Both the position numbers and the translations under genes were made by a program. A DNA stretch of 41,530 nt, from positions 1 through 41,530 of the forward strand of contig CAUDZT010000011.1 of the NCBI GenBank assembly GCA_958453935.1. Direction: 5' to 3'. The notes under the pieces are model-generated. The model saw only the letters and a list, made by a program, of their open reading frames with translations. It was not told the DNA's origin and ran no database searches. The DNA comes from an uncultured Collinsella sp. Its GTDB lineage: Bacteria > Actinomycetota > Coriobacteriia > Coriobacteriales > Coriobacteriaceae. Below are positions 31,956 through 40,539 of the stretch, piece after piece (positions within the stretch are counted from its first letter, which is position 1; each line of letters opens with the position of its first letter).

Positions 31956-34448
31956 TTATAGGTAGCGGCCGGTGATGCTTGCGGGGCAGGCCACGATGTC
32001 GCCCGGTGTGCCGGCGCAGACGATTTGCCCGCCGGCATCGCCACCGCCCGGGCCCATGTCGATCACATAATCGGCGTTACGGATAAGGTCGAGGTCGTGT
32101 TCGATCACGACAACCGTGGCGCCCTTGGCGACGAGGCCGTCAAACACACTCAGCAACACCTGAACATCGAGCGGATGTAGTCCGATTGTGGGCTCGTCAA
32201 ATACGAATACGGCATCATCCTGCACGCGGCCCATCTCGCTCGCGAGCTTAAGACGCTGCGCCTCGCCGCCCGAAAGCGCCGGTGTGGGCTCGCCAAGTGT
32301 GAGATAACCCAAGCCCAGGTCGTGCAAGGTCTGCAAGCGCGCCTGAACCTTCTTGAGTCCCACCGTGGCGTCGAGGGCCTCGTCCACACTCATGTCCATA
32401 AGCTGCGGCAACGTCAGCGAGCTCCCGTCCTTGCCCTCGCGATGGATATGCGAAGCCGCATCTGCATAACGTGAGCCGCGACATGCCGGGCAGACGATCT
32501 CGACGTCGGGCAAAAACTGCACGTCGAGCGATATCGAACCCGTGCCATCGCACGTAGGGCAGCGCAAAGCGCCAGTGTTGTAGCTAAATGCGCCTGCCTT
32601 GTAGCCGGCTGCCTTGGCCTCGGGCGTGCGGGCGAAGGCGCGACGCAGTTCATCATGGATGTCGGCATAAGTCGCTACCGTCGAACGCACGTTGGCACCG
32701 ATGGGCGTGGCGTCTATCAGGTTGGCACGTGCAATGCCCTCGGCATCGACCCAACGCACGTGTTTTGGCAGGCGCTCGCTGGCTGCCTGCGCCTTAAGTG
32801 CCGGGATGAGTGTCTCGAGCACCAACGTCGTCTTACCCGAACCCGAAACGCCCGTCACCGCGACAAGGCGACCGCGCGGTATATCGACTTCGAGCGGTTT
32901 GACGGTATGGATGGCATCGGTCGCCATGCGGATATGGCCCCGGTCAAACATTTCGTCGTCAGGCACCTGCGGACGCAAGCGCTCAGGCTCCGAGCGCAAA
33001 AATGGGGCGATGCGGCTGCCCTGCGATTCTTCGACCTCGCCTACCGCGCCCGCGGCGATCACATTGCCGCCGCCTGCTCCGGCAACGGGGCCCATCTCGA
33101 CCAGATAGTCGGCTTCCGCCAGTACGCGCGTGTCGTGGTCGACAACGACCACGGTGTTGCCGTCATCCACCAAATCGCGCATCACGCCTACCAGGCCGTC
33201 GACATTGGCAGGATGCAAGCCAATCGAGGGCTCGTCCAGCACATAGAGCACGCCCGTCGATCGGTTACGCACCACGCGGGCGAGCTGCACGCGCTGACGC
33301 TCGCCCGTGGAGAGCGTGGCACCGGCGCGGTCGAGTGAAAGGTAATCGAGGCCCAGATCGACCAGTCGACGGGCCGTGCTCAAAAACGAATCGCAGATAT
33401 CCGTCGCCATGGGCTGCATCTCGGCCGGCAAGGATGCGGGCACCCCGCGCACCCACTCAATCGCCTCACCCAGCGTCATAGCCGCGGCCTGCGCCAGATT
33501 GATACCGCGCACCTGGGGATGGCGTGCGGCCTCGGAGAGACGCGTGCCGCCACAGTCACGGCATGGCCCCTCGCGCAAAAAGCGCGCCACGCGCTTGAGG
33601 CCCTTGTCGTCCTTAACCTTGGCGAGCGCATTCTCGACGGTATAGACGGCGTTGTAATAGGTAAAGTCGAGCGGCGTGGCGCCCTCGCCGTTTTTGGGAA
33701 CGTAGAGAATGTGCTTCTTAACCGCCGGACCATGGAACACGATGTCGCGCTCTTGAGGCGTGAGCTGGCTAAACGGCACGTCGGTGCGCACGCCCATCTC
33801 GCCGGCCACCTGCTTCATCAGATCCCACATGAGCGTGCCCCAGGGAAGCACCGCGCCCTCGTTGATGGTCTTTGACTCGTCGGGCACCAGGCTCGCCTCG
33901 TCCACCTCGCGCATGACGCCGGTGCCGCCGCAGGTAGAACACGCGCCGCCACTGTTAAAGGCAAGGTCCTCGGCCCCCGGCGCATAGAACTCGCGGCCGC
34001 ACGCGGGGCACGTGAGCGACAGGCCCGCGGCCACGTTAAGGCTCGGCTCCACACGCGTCCCGCAATGCGGGCACACGTGATGGGCGCAGCGGCTAAAGAG
34101 CAGACGCAGACTGTTGTTGAGCTCGGTCATGGTGCCAAAAGTCGAGCGCACGCCCGGTACACTGGGGCGCTGATGCAATGCGAGTGCCGCCGGCACGTGC
34201 AGCACCTCGTCCACCTGAGCGTGCTCTGCCTGCGTCAGCCGACGGCGGGTATAGGTGCTGAGCGCCTCCAGGTAACGACGCGAGCCCTCGGCATACAGAA
34301 CCCCCAGCGCCAGCGAGCTCTTGCCCGAGCCCGACACGCCGGCAATACCCACGAGCTTTCCCAGCGGAATATCGATATCGATGTCTTTGAGGTTATGGAC
34401 GCGCGCACCGCGCACCTCGATAGCACTTGGTTGTTGCGACACCGTCAT
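31956..34448 (-). CDS. UvrA2-like ABC ATPase (excinuclease A paralogue)
   Basis: 830 residues from ATG 34448, after GGAAGGGGAG. Two ABC halves are visible: Walker A GVSGSGKSS (about 36-44) and GVSGSGKTT (about 546); signatures LSTGERQR and LSGGEAQR; VLDEPSIGLHP and VFDEPTIGLHP. Zinc-finger cysteines occur as CPHC/CPAC/CSTC in the first half and CPTC/CPAC in the second. Canonical UvrA is about 940 residues; the shortening fits UvrA2, which lacks the UvrB-binding domain and is linked to tolerance of DNA-damaging or intercalating compounds, not to core repair. No uvrB is nearby. It is one of three adjacent genes each closed by a TGTGAC palindrome. Confidence 0.92.
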   Translation of the reverse strand: MTVSQQPSAIEVRGARVHNLKDIDIDIPLGKLVGIAGVSGSGKSSLALGVLYAEGSRRYLEALSTYTRRRLTQAEHAQVDEVLHVPAALALHQRPSVPGVRSTFGTMTELNNSLRLLFSRCAHHVCPHCGTRVEPSLNVAAGLSLTCPACGREFYAPGAEDLAFNSGGACSTCGGTGVMREVDEASLVPDESKTINEGAVLPWGTLMWDLMKQVAGEMGVRTDVPFSQLTPQERDIVFHGPAVKKHILYVPKNGEGATPLDFTYYNAVYTVENALAKVKDDKGLKRVARFLREGPCRDCGGTRLSEAARHPQVRGINLAQAAAMTLGEAIEWVRGVPASLPAEMQPMATDICDSFLSTARRLVDLGLDYLSLDRAGATLSTGERQRVQLARVVRNRSTGVLYVLDEPSIGLHPANVDGLVGVMRDLVDDGNTVVVVDHDTRVLAEADYLVEMGPVAGAGGGNVIAAGAVGEVEESQGSRIAPFLRSEPERLRPQVPDDEMFDRGHIRMATDAIHTVKPLEVDIPRGRLVAVTGVSGSGKTTLVLETLIPALKAQAASERLPKHVRWVDAEGIARANLIDATPIGANVRSTVATYADIHDELRRAFARTPEAKAAGYKAGAFSYNTGALRCPTCDGTGSISLDVQFLPDVEIVCPACRGSRYADAASHIHREGKDGSSLTLPQLMDMSVDEALDATVGLKKVQARLQTLHDLGLGYLTLGEPTPALSGGEAQRLKLASEMGRVQDDAVFVFDEPTIGLHPLDVQVLLSVFDGLVAKGATVVVIEHDLDLIRNADYVIDMGPGGGDAGGQIVCAGTPGDIVACPASITGRYL

Positions 34449-34469
34449 CGCTCCCCTTCCTGTTAATCG

Positions 34470-34503
34470 AATGTGACAAAGGGACAGTCCCTCATGTCAC
34501 ATT
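34470..34503. repeat. TGTGACAAAGG palindromic element, copy 2
   Basis: AATGTGAC (34470-34477) pairs with GTCACATT (34496-34503), and GGGAC-A-GTCCC nests inside. It contains part of the stop codon of the AAA ATPase gene and lies directly upstream of the UvrA-like gene. It is the most degraded of the three copies. Confidence 0.82.
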
Positions 34504-35620
34504 ACTCGTGCCATAAAATGCGATCGCGAATATACTTGCCCAGCATGGGCACGGTAAACCGGACGAGGCCGTATCCGGCAGCCTCGATGACGCGCTCGCG
34601 AATCAGGCTTGCGCGATATTTACTCGCCCAGCTCTGGGTGCGATCGCAACGCTCAATGATATCCGCCATGCGCGTCAGCTTGCCCTCGTCAACCGCCATA
34701 GCCTCGATAAAGAGGCGCTGTGGGGTGCGTAGCCCGTAATACAGAGGCGCGTCAACCGCTTCGTAGAACTCAGAGACGGCATCCGCATGACCAACCTCGA
34801 CATCGCACCCTTCAATGACCTGCGAGCCACGCCGGACAGCAGACCGCCACATGTAATATCCCACCAGCTGAACCATATAGGGATGTCCCATGCTCTTGTG
34901 CGCCGCAAGGTCCGCCGTCCCCGCATCAATGCAAAGACCAGCACATTCGACCGTCTGGATATATGAATCGCGCACCTGGGGCAAAGAAATCGCCCCCAAC
35001 GTACGCTGCTGGGCGCGCCGCAAAAACGTCACGCTCGGCTCTTCGAGCAGATCGTCAACCATGCTGGGCAAGCCGGCAAAGACCAGCGCAAGACCACGCT
35101 GGTCGCCATCGGGCAAGCCCGTAGCATCCTGATCTCCCAGCACCTGCTGATAGAGAACGGCAAGAGCCGACAGCTCCTCGATAGACGCAGATTGAGCCTC
35201 GTCAATCGCAAACAGTATGCCCTTGCCTGGACCGAGCTTCTTGAGACGTTCGTTGACCAGCCCTCGCAACGTCTCGCCTTTTGCCCGCGCCGCCTCAACC
35301 GACATCCGTCCAAACGATGGGCCAAACTCCATTGACGTCACAACGGGCTTATTCGAGCGGAGTGCGTCGGCCAAGCGGTCGCATAAACCAAGCGAAGCGG
35401 AATCGGAGACAACCGCCCATCCGCGCTCACTGGCCAGACGTTGCAGCTCCCGCAGGAGAACTGTTTTGCCACAGCCGCGGTTTCCTGTAATGAGCATGAG
35501 TCTGCCCGGCGCTCCGGCACCGTTATCGAGCCCCTCCTCAAAATCTTCGATGACCGACTCGCGACCGATGAGCACCGGAGGTCGCTTACCAGCCGTTGGC
35601 TTAAAGGGATTTGGATTCAT
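34502..35620 (-). CDS. AAA-type ATPase with C-terminal winged-helix-like domain
   Basis: 372 residues from ATG 35620, with GAGGAGG upstream. Walker A is GNRGCGKT (46-53) and Walker B FAIDEAQ (137-143). The layout IGRESVIEDFEEGL, then NTPase core, then a helical lid and a C-terminal region (RTPQRLFIEAMAVDEGKLT onward) resembles the Orc1/Cdc6-like, archaeal-ATPase/STAND-type ATP-binding proteins. These include replication initiators and DNA-binding regulators, but many chromosomal members have no assigned role. Three 10-bp direct repeats lie upstream. The sequence alone does not tell whether it acts on DNA, so no specific function is assigned. Confidence 0.8.
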   Translation of the reverse strand: MNPNPFKPTAGKRPPVLIGRESVIEDFEEGLDNGAGAPGRLMLITGNRGCGKTVLLRELQRLASERGWAVVSDSASLGLCDRLADALRSNKPVVTSMEFGPSFGRMSVEAARAKGETLRGLVNERLKKLGPGKGILFAIDEAQSASIEELSALAVLYQQVLGDQDATGLPDGDQRGLALVFAGLPSMVDDLLEEPSVTFLRRAQQRTLGAISLPQVRDSYIQTVECAGLCIDAGTADLAAHKSMGHPYMVQLVGYYMWRSAVRRGSQVIEGCDVEVGHADAVSEFYEAVDAPLYYGLRTPQRLFIEAMAVDEGKLTRMADIIERCDRTQSWASKYRASLIRERVIEAAGYGLVRFTVPMLGKYIRDRILWHE

Positions 35621-35650
35621 GTCGGCCTCCTCGGATTGGCAAACGCTGAT

Positions 35651-35686
35651 AATAGTTATACCAACTTATACCGAGTTATACCAACT
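35651..35686 (-). promoter_or_regulatory. Three helically phased 10-bp repeats upstream of the AAA ATPase
   Basis: On the minus strand the sequence reads AGTTGGTATA ACTCGGTATA AGTTGGTATA ACTATTATC, three consecutive decamers with the shared GGTATA. The period of 10 bp places each on the same face of the helix. The last GGTATAACTATTAT could supply a -10 box for the gene. Autoregulation by the downstream ATPase is possible but not shown. Confidence 0.6.
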
Positions 35687-35688
35687 GA

Positions 35689-35719
35689 ATGTGACAAAGG
35701 GACTGTCCCTTTGTCACAT
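35689..35719. repeat. TGTGACAAAGG palindromic element, copy 3
   Basis: ATGTGACAAAGGGAC (35689-35703) and GTCCCTTTGTCACAT (35705-35719) form a perfect 15-bp inverted repeat around a single T. It contains the stop codon of the TetM-like gene. It is the best-preserved copy and gives the family consensus. Confidence 0.9.
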
Positions 35720-37717
35720 GTGGCCGAAAAATTCCGCGTCGGCGGGGCGATAGGGGCGGAAGGTGGCGGGATCGATCTTTACGTGTGCCGCGGCGGGCAC
35801 GTCGTACCATTTGACCGTATAGCCGGCGCCGTGGGCGCAAAAAACCGAATCGGGCGTGTTAGGCAGATCGGCCTCGGGCTCGTAGGCGGCCGTCTCGATG
35901 ACGCGCTCGGCATCATGGCAAGCCGCATAACCGGCAAACTCCAGGTACAGATGTCCGCGGCCGCTCGTGTAGGCAGCCACCTCCAGCGCGTAATCCTGCG
36001 CCTCGGATGCCGGCACGCGACCCACAAGCTTCGCCCGGTCACCCGTCATTGCCGGCGGCTCGTACTCGGCACCCATGCGCGTGGCATCCGAGAGCGCCCG
36101 GCCCACGCACTCCCCCGGCACCTCGAGCTCAAAGTGGTACCACGGCTCCAACAGCACCGCCGCGCCGGCCTCGCGCGCCTGCATCAAACCTTGGCGAATC
36201 GCGCGGTACGTTGCCTGACGAAAGTCACCGCCCTCGGTGTGCTTGGCATGCGCACGGCCGCCCGTGAGCGTAATACGCACATCGGTAATGGGCGAGCTGG
36301 TCAACACGCCCAGGTGATCGCGCTCCATGGCGTTGGTGAGTGCCAGGCGCTGCCAGTTAAGATCGAGCTCGTCGGTCGAGGTCACGGTGCCAAACTGCAC
36401 GCCCGAACCCGCTGGCAACGGCTCCAGACGCAGATGCACCTCGGCATAGTGGCGCAACGGCTCAAAGTGGCCCACGCCCTCGACCGGCTGCGAAATAGTC
36501 TCCTTATAGAGAATGCCGCCAGGCTCAAACGCAATCGAAAGGCAAAAGCGATCGGCCAACACTCGCTGCACGACCTCGAGTTGCACGGCGCCCATCAGCT
36601 GCAGGTGAATCTGCTCCAGATGAGTATTCCAGCTTACGCCGAGCATGGGATCTTCGTCCGCCAGCTCAGTCAGTGCTTTGAACACCGCATGGACATCGTG
36701 TTCACCCGGGAGCACCGTATAGGTAAGGACCGGCGCAATGACGGGTGCATCGCACCCGGGCTCCGCACCCAAGGCGTCCCCCGGGAGAACGTGCGCAAGA
36801 CCCGTCACGGCACAGATACCGCCAGCAGCAACTTCCTGGGCAAGCTCGTACTTCTCGCCGTTATAGATGCGCACCTGATCGACCTTCTGCTCCCATACCT
36901 CGGCACCGGAGCGTCCGTCAATCATCTGTTTTGCACGCAGCGTGCCGCCGGTCACTTTTATCCAAGCCAAGCGCTCGCCGCGAACACCGCGGCTGACACG
37001 ATAGACACGCGCGGCGAACTCCGGCGGCCACGCCCTCTCACGCATCAGCGCGCATATGCCGTCCAGCAGCTCGCCCACGCCCTGGTCCTTGAGCGCCGAG
37101 CCGGCAAAGCAGGGAAAGAGCTTGCGCTCGGCAACCATGCGCGACAGCGTTGCGATGGAAAGCTCACCCGTCTCAAGAAACTCCTCGAGGGCTGCCTCGT
37201 CCAACGCGGCAGCGTCCTCCCAAGCGGCGCCGCCCGCCAGCAGTTCATTGGCATCCAGGCAGCCCTCGGAAAGACGCTGCCCAAGCTGTGTCAGCAAAAC
37301 ATCGCGGCCAGGATTCTCCAGATCGATTTTGTTGATAAAGACGAACGTCGGGATGTCATAGCGCGCAAGCAGGCGCCACAGGGTTTCGGTGTGTCCCTGC
37401 ACGCCATCGTTGGCGCCCACAACCAAAATCGCGTAGTCGAGCGCGCGTAACGTGCGCTCCGCCTCGGCTGAAAAATCCACGTGACCGGGGGCGTCCACGA
37501 GCATAACGTGGGTTTCGTCGTGATCGAGCACAGCCTGCGACGAGAAAATCGTGATGCCGCGCTCGCGTTCGATAGCGTTGGTATCCAGGTGCGAGTCGCC
37601 GTCGTCCACACGGCCGCGCTTGCGAATGCGACCTGCGTTGAACAGCATGGCCTCGGCCAGCGTAGTCTTGCCGGCATCGACATGCGCCAAGATTCCAACG
37701 ACAGCTTGCTTCGACAT
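35714..37717 (-). CDS. TetM/EF-G-family translational GTPase (ribosomal-protection-protein homologue)
   Basis: 667 residues from ATG 37717, preceded by AGAGGAG; the frame extends upstream without a site. GTPase motifs are clear: AHVDAGKTT (11-19), ERGITI, DAPGHVDF (75-82) and NKID (129-132). The EF-G-like domains II-V follow, with PVEGVGHFEPLRHYAEVHL typical of domain IV. The sequence groups with TetM/TetO/TetW-type proteins, which dislodge tetracycline from the ribosome, but it is well diverged and carries no flanking mobile elements or leader peptide. It may be a chromosomal relative with a different role in translation. Resistance cannot be claimed from sequence. Confidence 0.88.
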   Translation of the reverse strand: MSKQAVVGILAHVDAGKTTLAEAMLFNAGRIRKRGRVDDGDSHLDTNAIERERGITIFSSQAVLDHDETHVMLVDAPGHVDFSAEAERTLRALDYAILVVGANDGVQGHTETLWRLLARYDIPTFVFINKIDLENPGRDVLLTQLGQRLSEGCLDANELLAGGAAWEDAAALDEAALEEFLETGELSIATLSRMVAERKLFPCFAGSALKDQGVGELLDGICALMRERAWPPEFAARVYRVSRGVRGERLAWIKVTGGTLRAKQMIDGRSGAEVWEQKVDQVRIYNGEKYELAQEVAAGGICAVTGLAHVLPGDALGAEPGCDAPVIAPVLTYTVLPGEHDVHAVFKALTELADEDPMLGVSWNTHLEQIHLQLMGAVQLEVVQRVLADRFCLSIAFEPGGILYKETISQPVEGVGHFEPLRHYAEVHLRLEPLPAGSGVQFGTVTSTDELDLNWQRLALTNAMERDHLGVLTSSPITDVRITLTGGRAHAKHTEGGDFRQATYRAIRQGLMQAREAGAAVLLEPWYHFELEVPGECVGRALSDATRMGAEYEPPAMTGDRAKLVGRVPASEAQDYALEVAAYTSGRGHLYLEFAGYAACHDAERVIETAAYEPEADLPNTPDSVFCAHGAGYTVKWYDVPAAAHVKIDPATFRPYRPADAEFFGHM

Positions 37718-37917
37718 GGCTCTCCTCTTATTGCAAGCCCACCGCACGCGGCAACGGGCATTCTCGTTCCACACTGGATGATACAATTTACGGGCCGGCG
37801 GGCGAAGCGGGCCCTATCCCCCGACCGAGCTCATCGCCCCGCGTTGCCGCGCGGCGATTTTCGCAGGTTCGCGCCTTGCGAAAGCCGGCACCTCCCCTTA
37901 ACAGTGCAGCGATCAAT

Positions 37918-37941
37918 AATGGCCCCGCCCGGGGCCATTTT
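37918..37941. terminator. Palindromic terminator downstream of the GNAT gene
   Basis: AATGGCCCCG (37918-37927) pairs with CGGGGCCATT (37930-37939) followed by TT on the plus strand and ATTATT on the minus strand. It lies 35 nt after the acetyltransferase stop codon and would separate it from the TetM-like gene. Confidence 0.65.
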
Positions 37942-37975
37942 CATGTACATGGATTGTTGATGCGTGCCCCCGCTC

Positions 37976-38464
37976 TTATGCCTCGCGCAGCCAGTCGAAC
38001 GCAACACGCGGCGTGCCGTCCGACACATACACGACGCCGGCGCGCTCGAACCCCGCCTTCATGCTCGCACCCTGCATGGGCAGGTTGTCCGCATGCGTAT
38101 CGATACGCAGGTGGTCAGCGCGCTCCTTGGCAAAGGCAAACATCGCGGCCGCGATACCGTGCACGGTGCCGTCGGACGCCACGCGGTGCAGTACGGCGTA
38201 CGGAGTGTTGCTACGCCACTGACCGTCCTCGATAACGTCATAGCACTCGTCCGGGCCCGGCAGAAAGGCAAACGTCGCTACCACGCGACCGTTGACTTCG
38301 CACACATAGCTGCCACCGGCGGCGATATCGGCAGCCAGCTGCTCGGCCGAAGGTGTGCCCTCGGGCCACTGTGTGGCGTTGCCATGTGCGCGCATAAAAG
38401 CGCGAGCGGCGTCATAGATACCTATGACGGCGGGAATGTCGGTATCGAGGGTTTTTCTGATCAT
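37976..38464 (-). CDS. GNAT-family N-acetyltransferase
   Basis: 162 residues from ATG 38464 (a GTG one codon upstream is also possible; GAGG precedes both). The GNAT fold is indicated by RKTLDTDIPAVIGIYDAARAF at the N-terminus, VCEVNGRVVATFAF in the beta-4 region and a shortened acetyl-CoA loop around HGIAAAMFAFAKERA (the usual R/Q-x-x-G-x-G/A is weak). DTHADNLPMQGASMKAGFERAG is the C-terminal motif typical of small-molecule and ribosomal-protein acetyltransferases. The substrate is unknown. It diverges from the small zinc-finger gene. Confidence 0.82.
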   Translation of the reverse strand: MIRKTLDTDIPAVIGIYDAARAFMRAHGNATQWPEGTPSAEQLAADIAAGGSYVCEVNGRVVATFAFLPGPDECYDVIEDGQWRSNTPYAVLHRVASDGTVHGIAAAMFAFAKERADHLRIDTHADNLPMQGASMKAGFERAGVVYVSDGTPRVAFDWLREA

Positions 38465-38541
38465 CACGCGGCGACCTCACGTTTATTGGTATCACTTTGA
38501 TTGAGCAATGATACCAGCGTTTGAAGAGGGGCGCGAAGCAG

Positions 38542-38837
38542 ATGGGAAGCAAAAAGCGAGCCGCCTGGTCAAAGGCCAAAAGCGAGTTTTTGGGCGCTGC
38601 CACCGGCGGCGATATGAGCGACCTGTTTGCGCGCGAGGACGAGCGCCGCGACGCCCTGGACGCCGCGCGCGATGAAGCCTGGCGCTACAAGTCGTGCGAG
38701 CGCAAAACCGTTACGACACGCGCGCCGAGGTCGAAGCAGTTATGGCCGACTGCGAAAACCGTGGACGACGTGGCTTGGCCTGCTACAAATGTGAATACTG
38801 CGGCGGGTGGCACCTGACGTCGCACCCTTGGAAATAG
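38542..38837 (+). pseudogene. Small zinc-finger protein with a frameshift (or programmed -1 slip)
   Basis: From ATG 38542 the frame reads MGSKKRAAWSKAKSEFLGAA and continues to SCERK. After the A4 run at 38704-38707 the reading breaks; in the -1 frame it continues NRYDTRAEVEAVMADCENRG and then LACYKCEYCGGWHLTSHPW to TAG at 38837. The two parts fit as one protein of about 98 residues with a CxxC-x2-C-type zinc ribbon. One extra A would restore the frame, so this is either an inactivating indel, a sequencing error in the homopolymer, or real -1 frameshifting. The shifted product would end at 38817 without the zinc ribbon. The function is unknown. Confidence 0.75.
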
Positions 38838-38904
38838 GCGCCGCATCGGCGCGACGCTCACGCAGCGGCACGGCACCGACACATCGCCGACCATCGCACG
38901 CAAA

Positions 38905-39609
38905 CTACGGGCGCGGCGGCACCAAAACATCGTAGCGGACGGCCTTGCCCGCAAGCTGATAGCTCGGCTTAACGCCGGCAAGCAGCGGCCCCTTCACCGG
39001 CCGCTTGACAACAACCTTGCGCGGGTGCGGTGCAAGCGCAGCTTCGACCAGCGTCTCCTCATCGGCGCACGGCTGCTCCAAATGGTGCAAGAGCTGGAAC
39101 TTCTTTTTAACCGCCGCGCTCTTGGTGCGCTCGGGAAACATGGGATCCAGATACACCACATCGGGAGCCGCGAGCTCACCGCGCTCGACTAGCTCAGCCG
39201 TATGGCGAAGGCCGGCAATGCTGTCCTCGCTCGCATGTAAGCGCATGCGCGCCACGGCAGCCGCAAGCGCCGGATCATCCGCCGCGCGGTCCAAGGCATC
39301 CTGCAACAGCGCCGCGATCACGCAGTCTTGTTCATACAGATCGACGGTAAAGCCCGCTGCCGCCAGCAGCAGCGAATCCTCGCCAAAGCCTGCCGTGGCG
39401 TCAATCGCCCAGGGGTTCTCGATACCTTTTGTGCGTGCAGCCTTCACCAACAGCTCTTGCTGCAGACGGCCCTGCTTGAGCCGTGGAAGCATGCGGCCAA
39501 AATCGGCACGCAACTCCATCGTGCCGTCGGTGAGCGTGAGGCCCTCGGTCTTCCCGGTCAGCTCAAGCCCCGCGGCCCGAGCAACAGAAAAGGGATCGAC
39601 GACGCCCAT
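38905..39609 (-). CDS. rsmJ: 16S rRNA (guanine-1516-N2)-methyltransferase RsmJ
   Basis: 234 residues from ATG 39609, after GAAGGAG; a GTG two codons upstream overlaps that site. RsmJ methylates G1516 (E. coli numbering) of 16S rRNA using SAM. The SAM-binding motif is AIDATAGFGEDSLLLAAAGF, and the catalytic-type VYLDPMFPERTKSA loop is the family hallmark, followed by KKKFQLLHHLEQP and VVVKRPVKGPLLAGVKPSYQ. The length is close to the E. coli protein (250). It lies between the frameshifted gene and a small membrane gene, with no clear operon. Confidence 0.92.
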   Translation of the reverse strand: MGVVDPFSVARAAGLELTGKTEGLTLTDGTMELRADFGRMLPRLKQGRLQQELLVKAARTKGIENPWAIDATAGFGEDSLLLAAAGFTVDLYEQDCVIAALLQDALDRAADDPALAAAVARMRLHASEDSIAGLRHTAELVERGELAAPDVVYLDPMFPERTKSAAVKKKFQLLHHLEQPCADEETLVEAALAPHPRKVVVKRPVKGPLLAGVKPSYQLAGKAVRYDVLVPPRP

Positions 39610-39672
39610 GGGCACTCCTTCACAAGCAAAACGGATACGCGGGCGCCGTTAATGTCGGCACCCAACCGTCCG

Positions 39673-39816
39673 CTATTGTCCCACATGCGACATGGCCCAC
39701 AGCATCCCAATGCAAAGCACCGCCATCAATCCCGTGCACACGGCAGCGATCACAGAATCGCCCATGCGCCTTCCCAACGATTGCGGCTCGCGCGCCTGCC
39801 CTGTTCCGTACATCAT
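39673..39816 (-). CDS. 47-residue single-span membrane protein
   Basis: A short frame, MMYGTGQAREPQSLGRRMGD, then a hydrophobic span SVIAAVCTGLMAVLCIGMLWAM, ending SHVGQ. It is supported by a near-perfect TAAGGAGG four nt upstream of the ATG (39827-39820 on the plus strand as CCTCCTTA). The basic stretch before the span predicts an inside N-terminus. It is too small for most gene finders. The stop lies 63 nt upstream of the rsmJ start codon, so it may be co-transcribed. The function is unknown. Confidence 0.65.
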   Translation of the reverse strand: MMYGTGQAREPQSLGRRMGDSVIAAVCTGLMAVLCIGMLWAMSHVGQ

Positions 39817-40045
39817 GGCTCCTCCTTAGACCAACTCCTTGTTACATCCTCATCATCGCAGCGCCGCACATGAGCTGCCATCGATTTGACTTACGTCCAG
39901 CTTTCCTTTTTGAAAGGTTGAGGTGCGCAGGCCTAAAGCGCTTTCAGACGCATGCGCCGCCGCGTTGAACTACAATGTGCTTCACCATATGTGCAGCACA
40001 GGGGGTACGCCAGATCGGCCGTACTCGTATCGAAAGGATCCAGCC

Positions 40046-40447
40046 ATGAGCTACGCTCGCAAGACACTCAAAATCCTTGCCCTCATTTACTTTGTTTTGG
40101 GCATCGCCAGCCTCGTCATCGCCGGCGTCGGCATCGCCCGAGGCAGTCTCGATTCCACGTACGGGCCGAACGCCATGCTCGCCGCGGCCGTACTTGTCAT
40201 CAAGGGTCTTGTCGATCTTGCCGCAGGTGTTGCGGGCATCAAGGGCGCCAACAAGCCTTCGCAGGTGGATGGCGCGTTTAAGCTCGGCATCGTCGCCGCA
40301 ATCGCCACGATTGCGCAGGCCGTGCTCACGCTTCCCGCGTTTGGCGGCGACGCCATCAACTATGGCGCCTTTGTCATCGTGGTGTACGACCTGTTCTTTG
40401 TTCAGCAGGCTCACGCCGTTAAAGCCGAGAACAAGGATCGCCTGTAG
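40046..40447 (+). CDS. Four-span membrane protein of unknown function
   Basis: 133 residues from ATG 40046, with GAAAGGA upstream; the longer frame from 39923 is not supported. Four hydrophobic helices are evident: ILALIYFVLGIASLVIAGVGIA, AMLAAAVLVIKGLVDLAAGVAGI, LGIVAAIATIAQAVLTLPAF and YGAFVIVVYDLFFVQQA. The helices are Ala/Gly-rich and the tail KAENKDRL is charged, as in small actinobacterial membrane proteins without an assigned role. It is followed directly by a terminator. Confidence 0.8.
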   Translation: MSYARKTLKILALIYFVLGIASLVIAGVGIARGSLDSTYGPNAMLAAAVLVIKGLVDLAAGVAGIKGANKPSQVDGAFKLGIVAAIATIAQAVLTLPAFGGDAINYGAFVIVVYDLFFVQQAHAVKAENKDRL

Positions 40448-40487
40448 GCACTTGCCTTCCACTGACCCCTACATCCAAGCAACCAAC

Positions 40488-40523
40488 AAGGGCCGATCGC
40501 GCATCTCCGCGGTCGGCCCTTTA
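40488..40523 (+). terminator. Terminator after the four-span membrane protein
   Basis: AAGGGCCGA and CGCG pair with CGCG and TCGGCCCTT, leaving a T/G mismatch, around a CATCTC loop. It lies between convergent genes. Confidence 0.8.
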
Positions 40524-40539
40524 CGTTTGCCCAGATAAA

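Noticed and set aside
31956..34448. Housekeeping excinuclease UvrA
   Set aside because: At 830 residues it is about 110 shorter than canonical UvrA, with the UvrB-binding region missing, and there is no uvrB nearby; UvrA2 fits better.
35714..37717. Acquired tetracycline resistance gene
   Set aside because: The protein belongs to the ribosomal-protection family by fold and motifs, but it is diverged, has no mobile flanks or tet leader, and resistance cannot be inferred from sequence alone.
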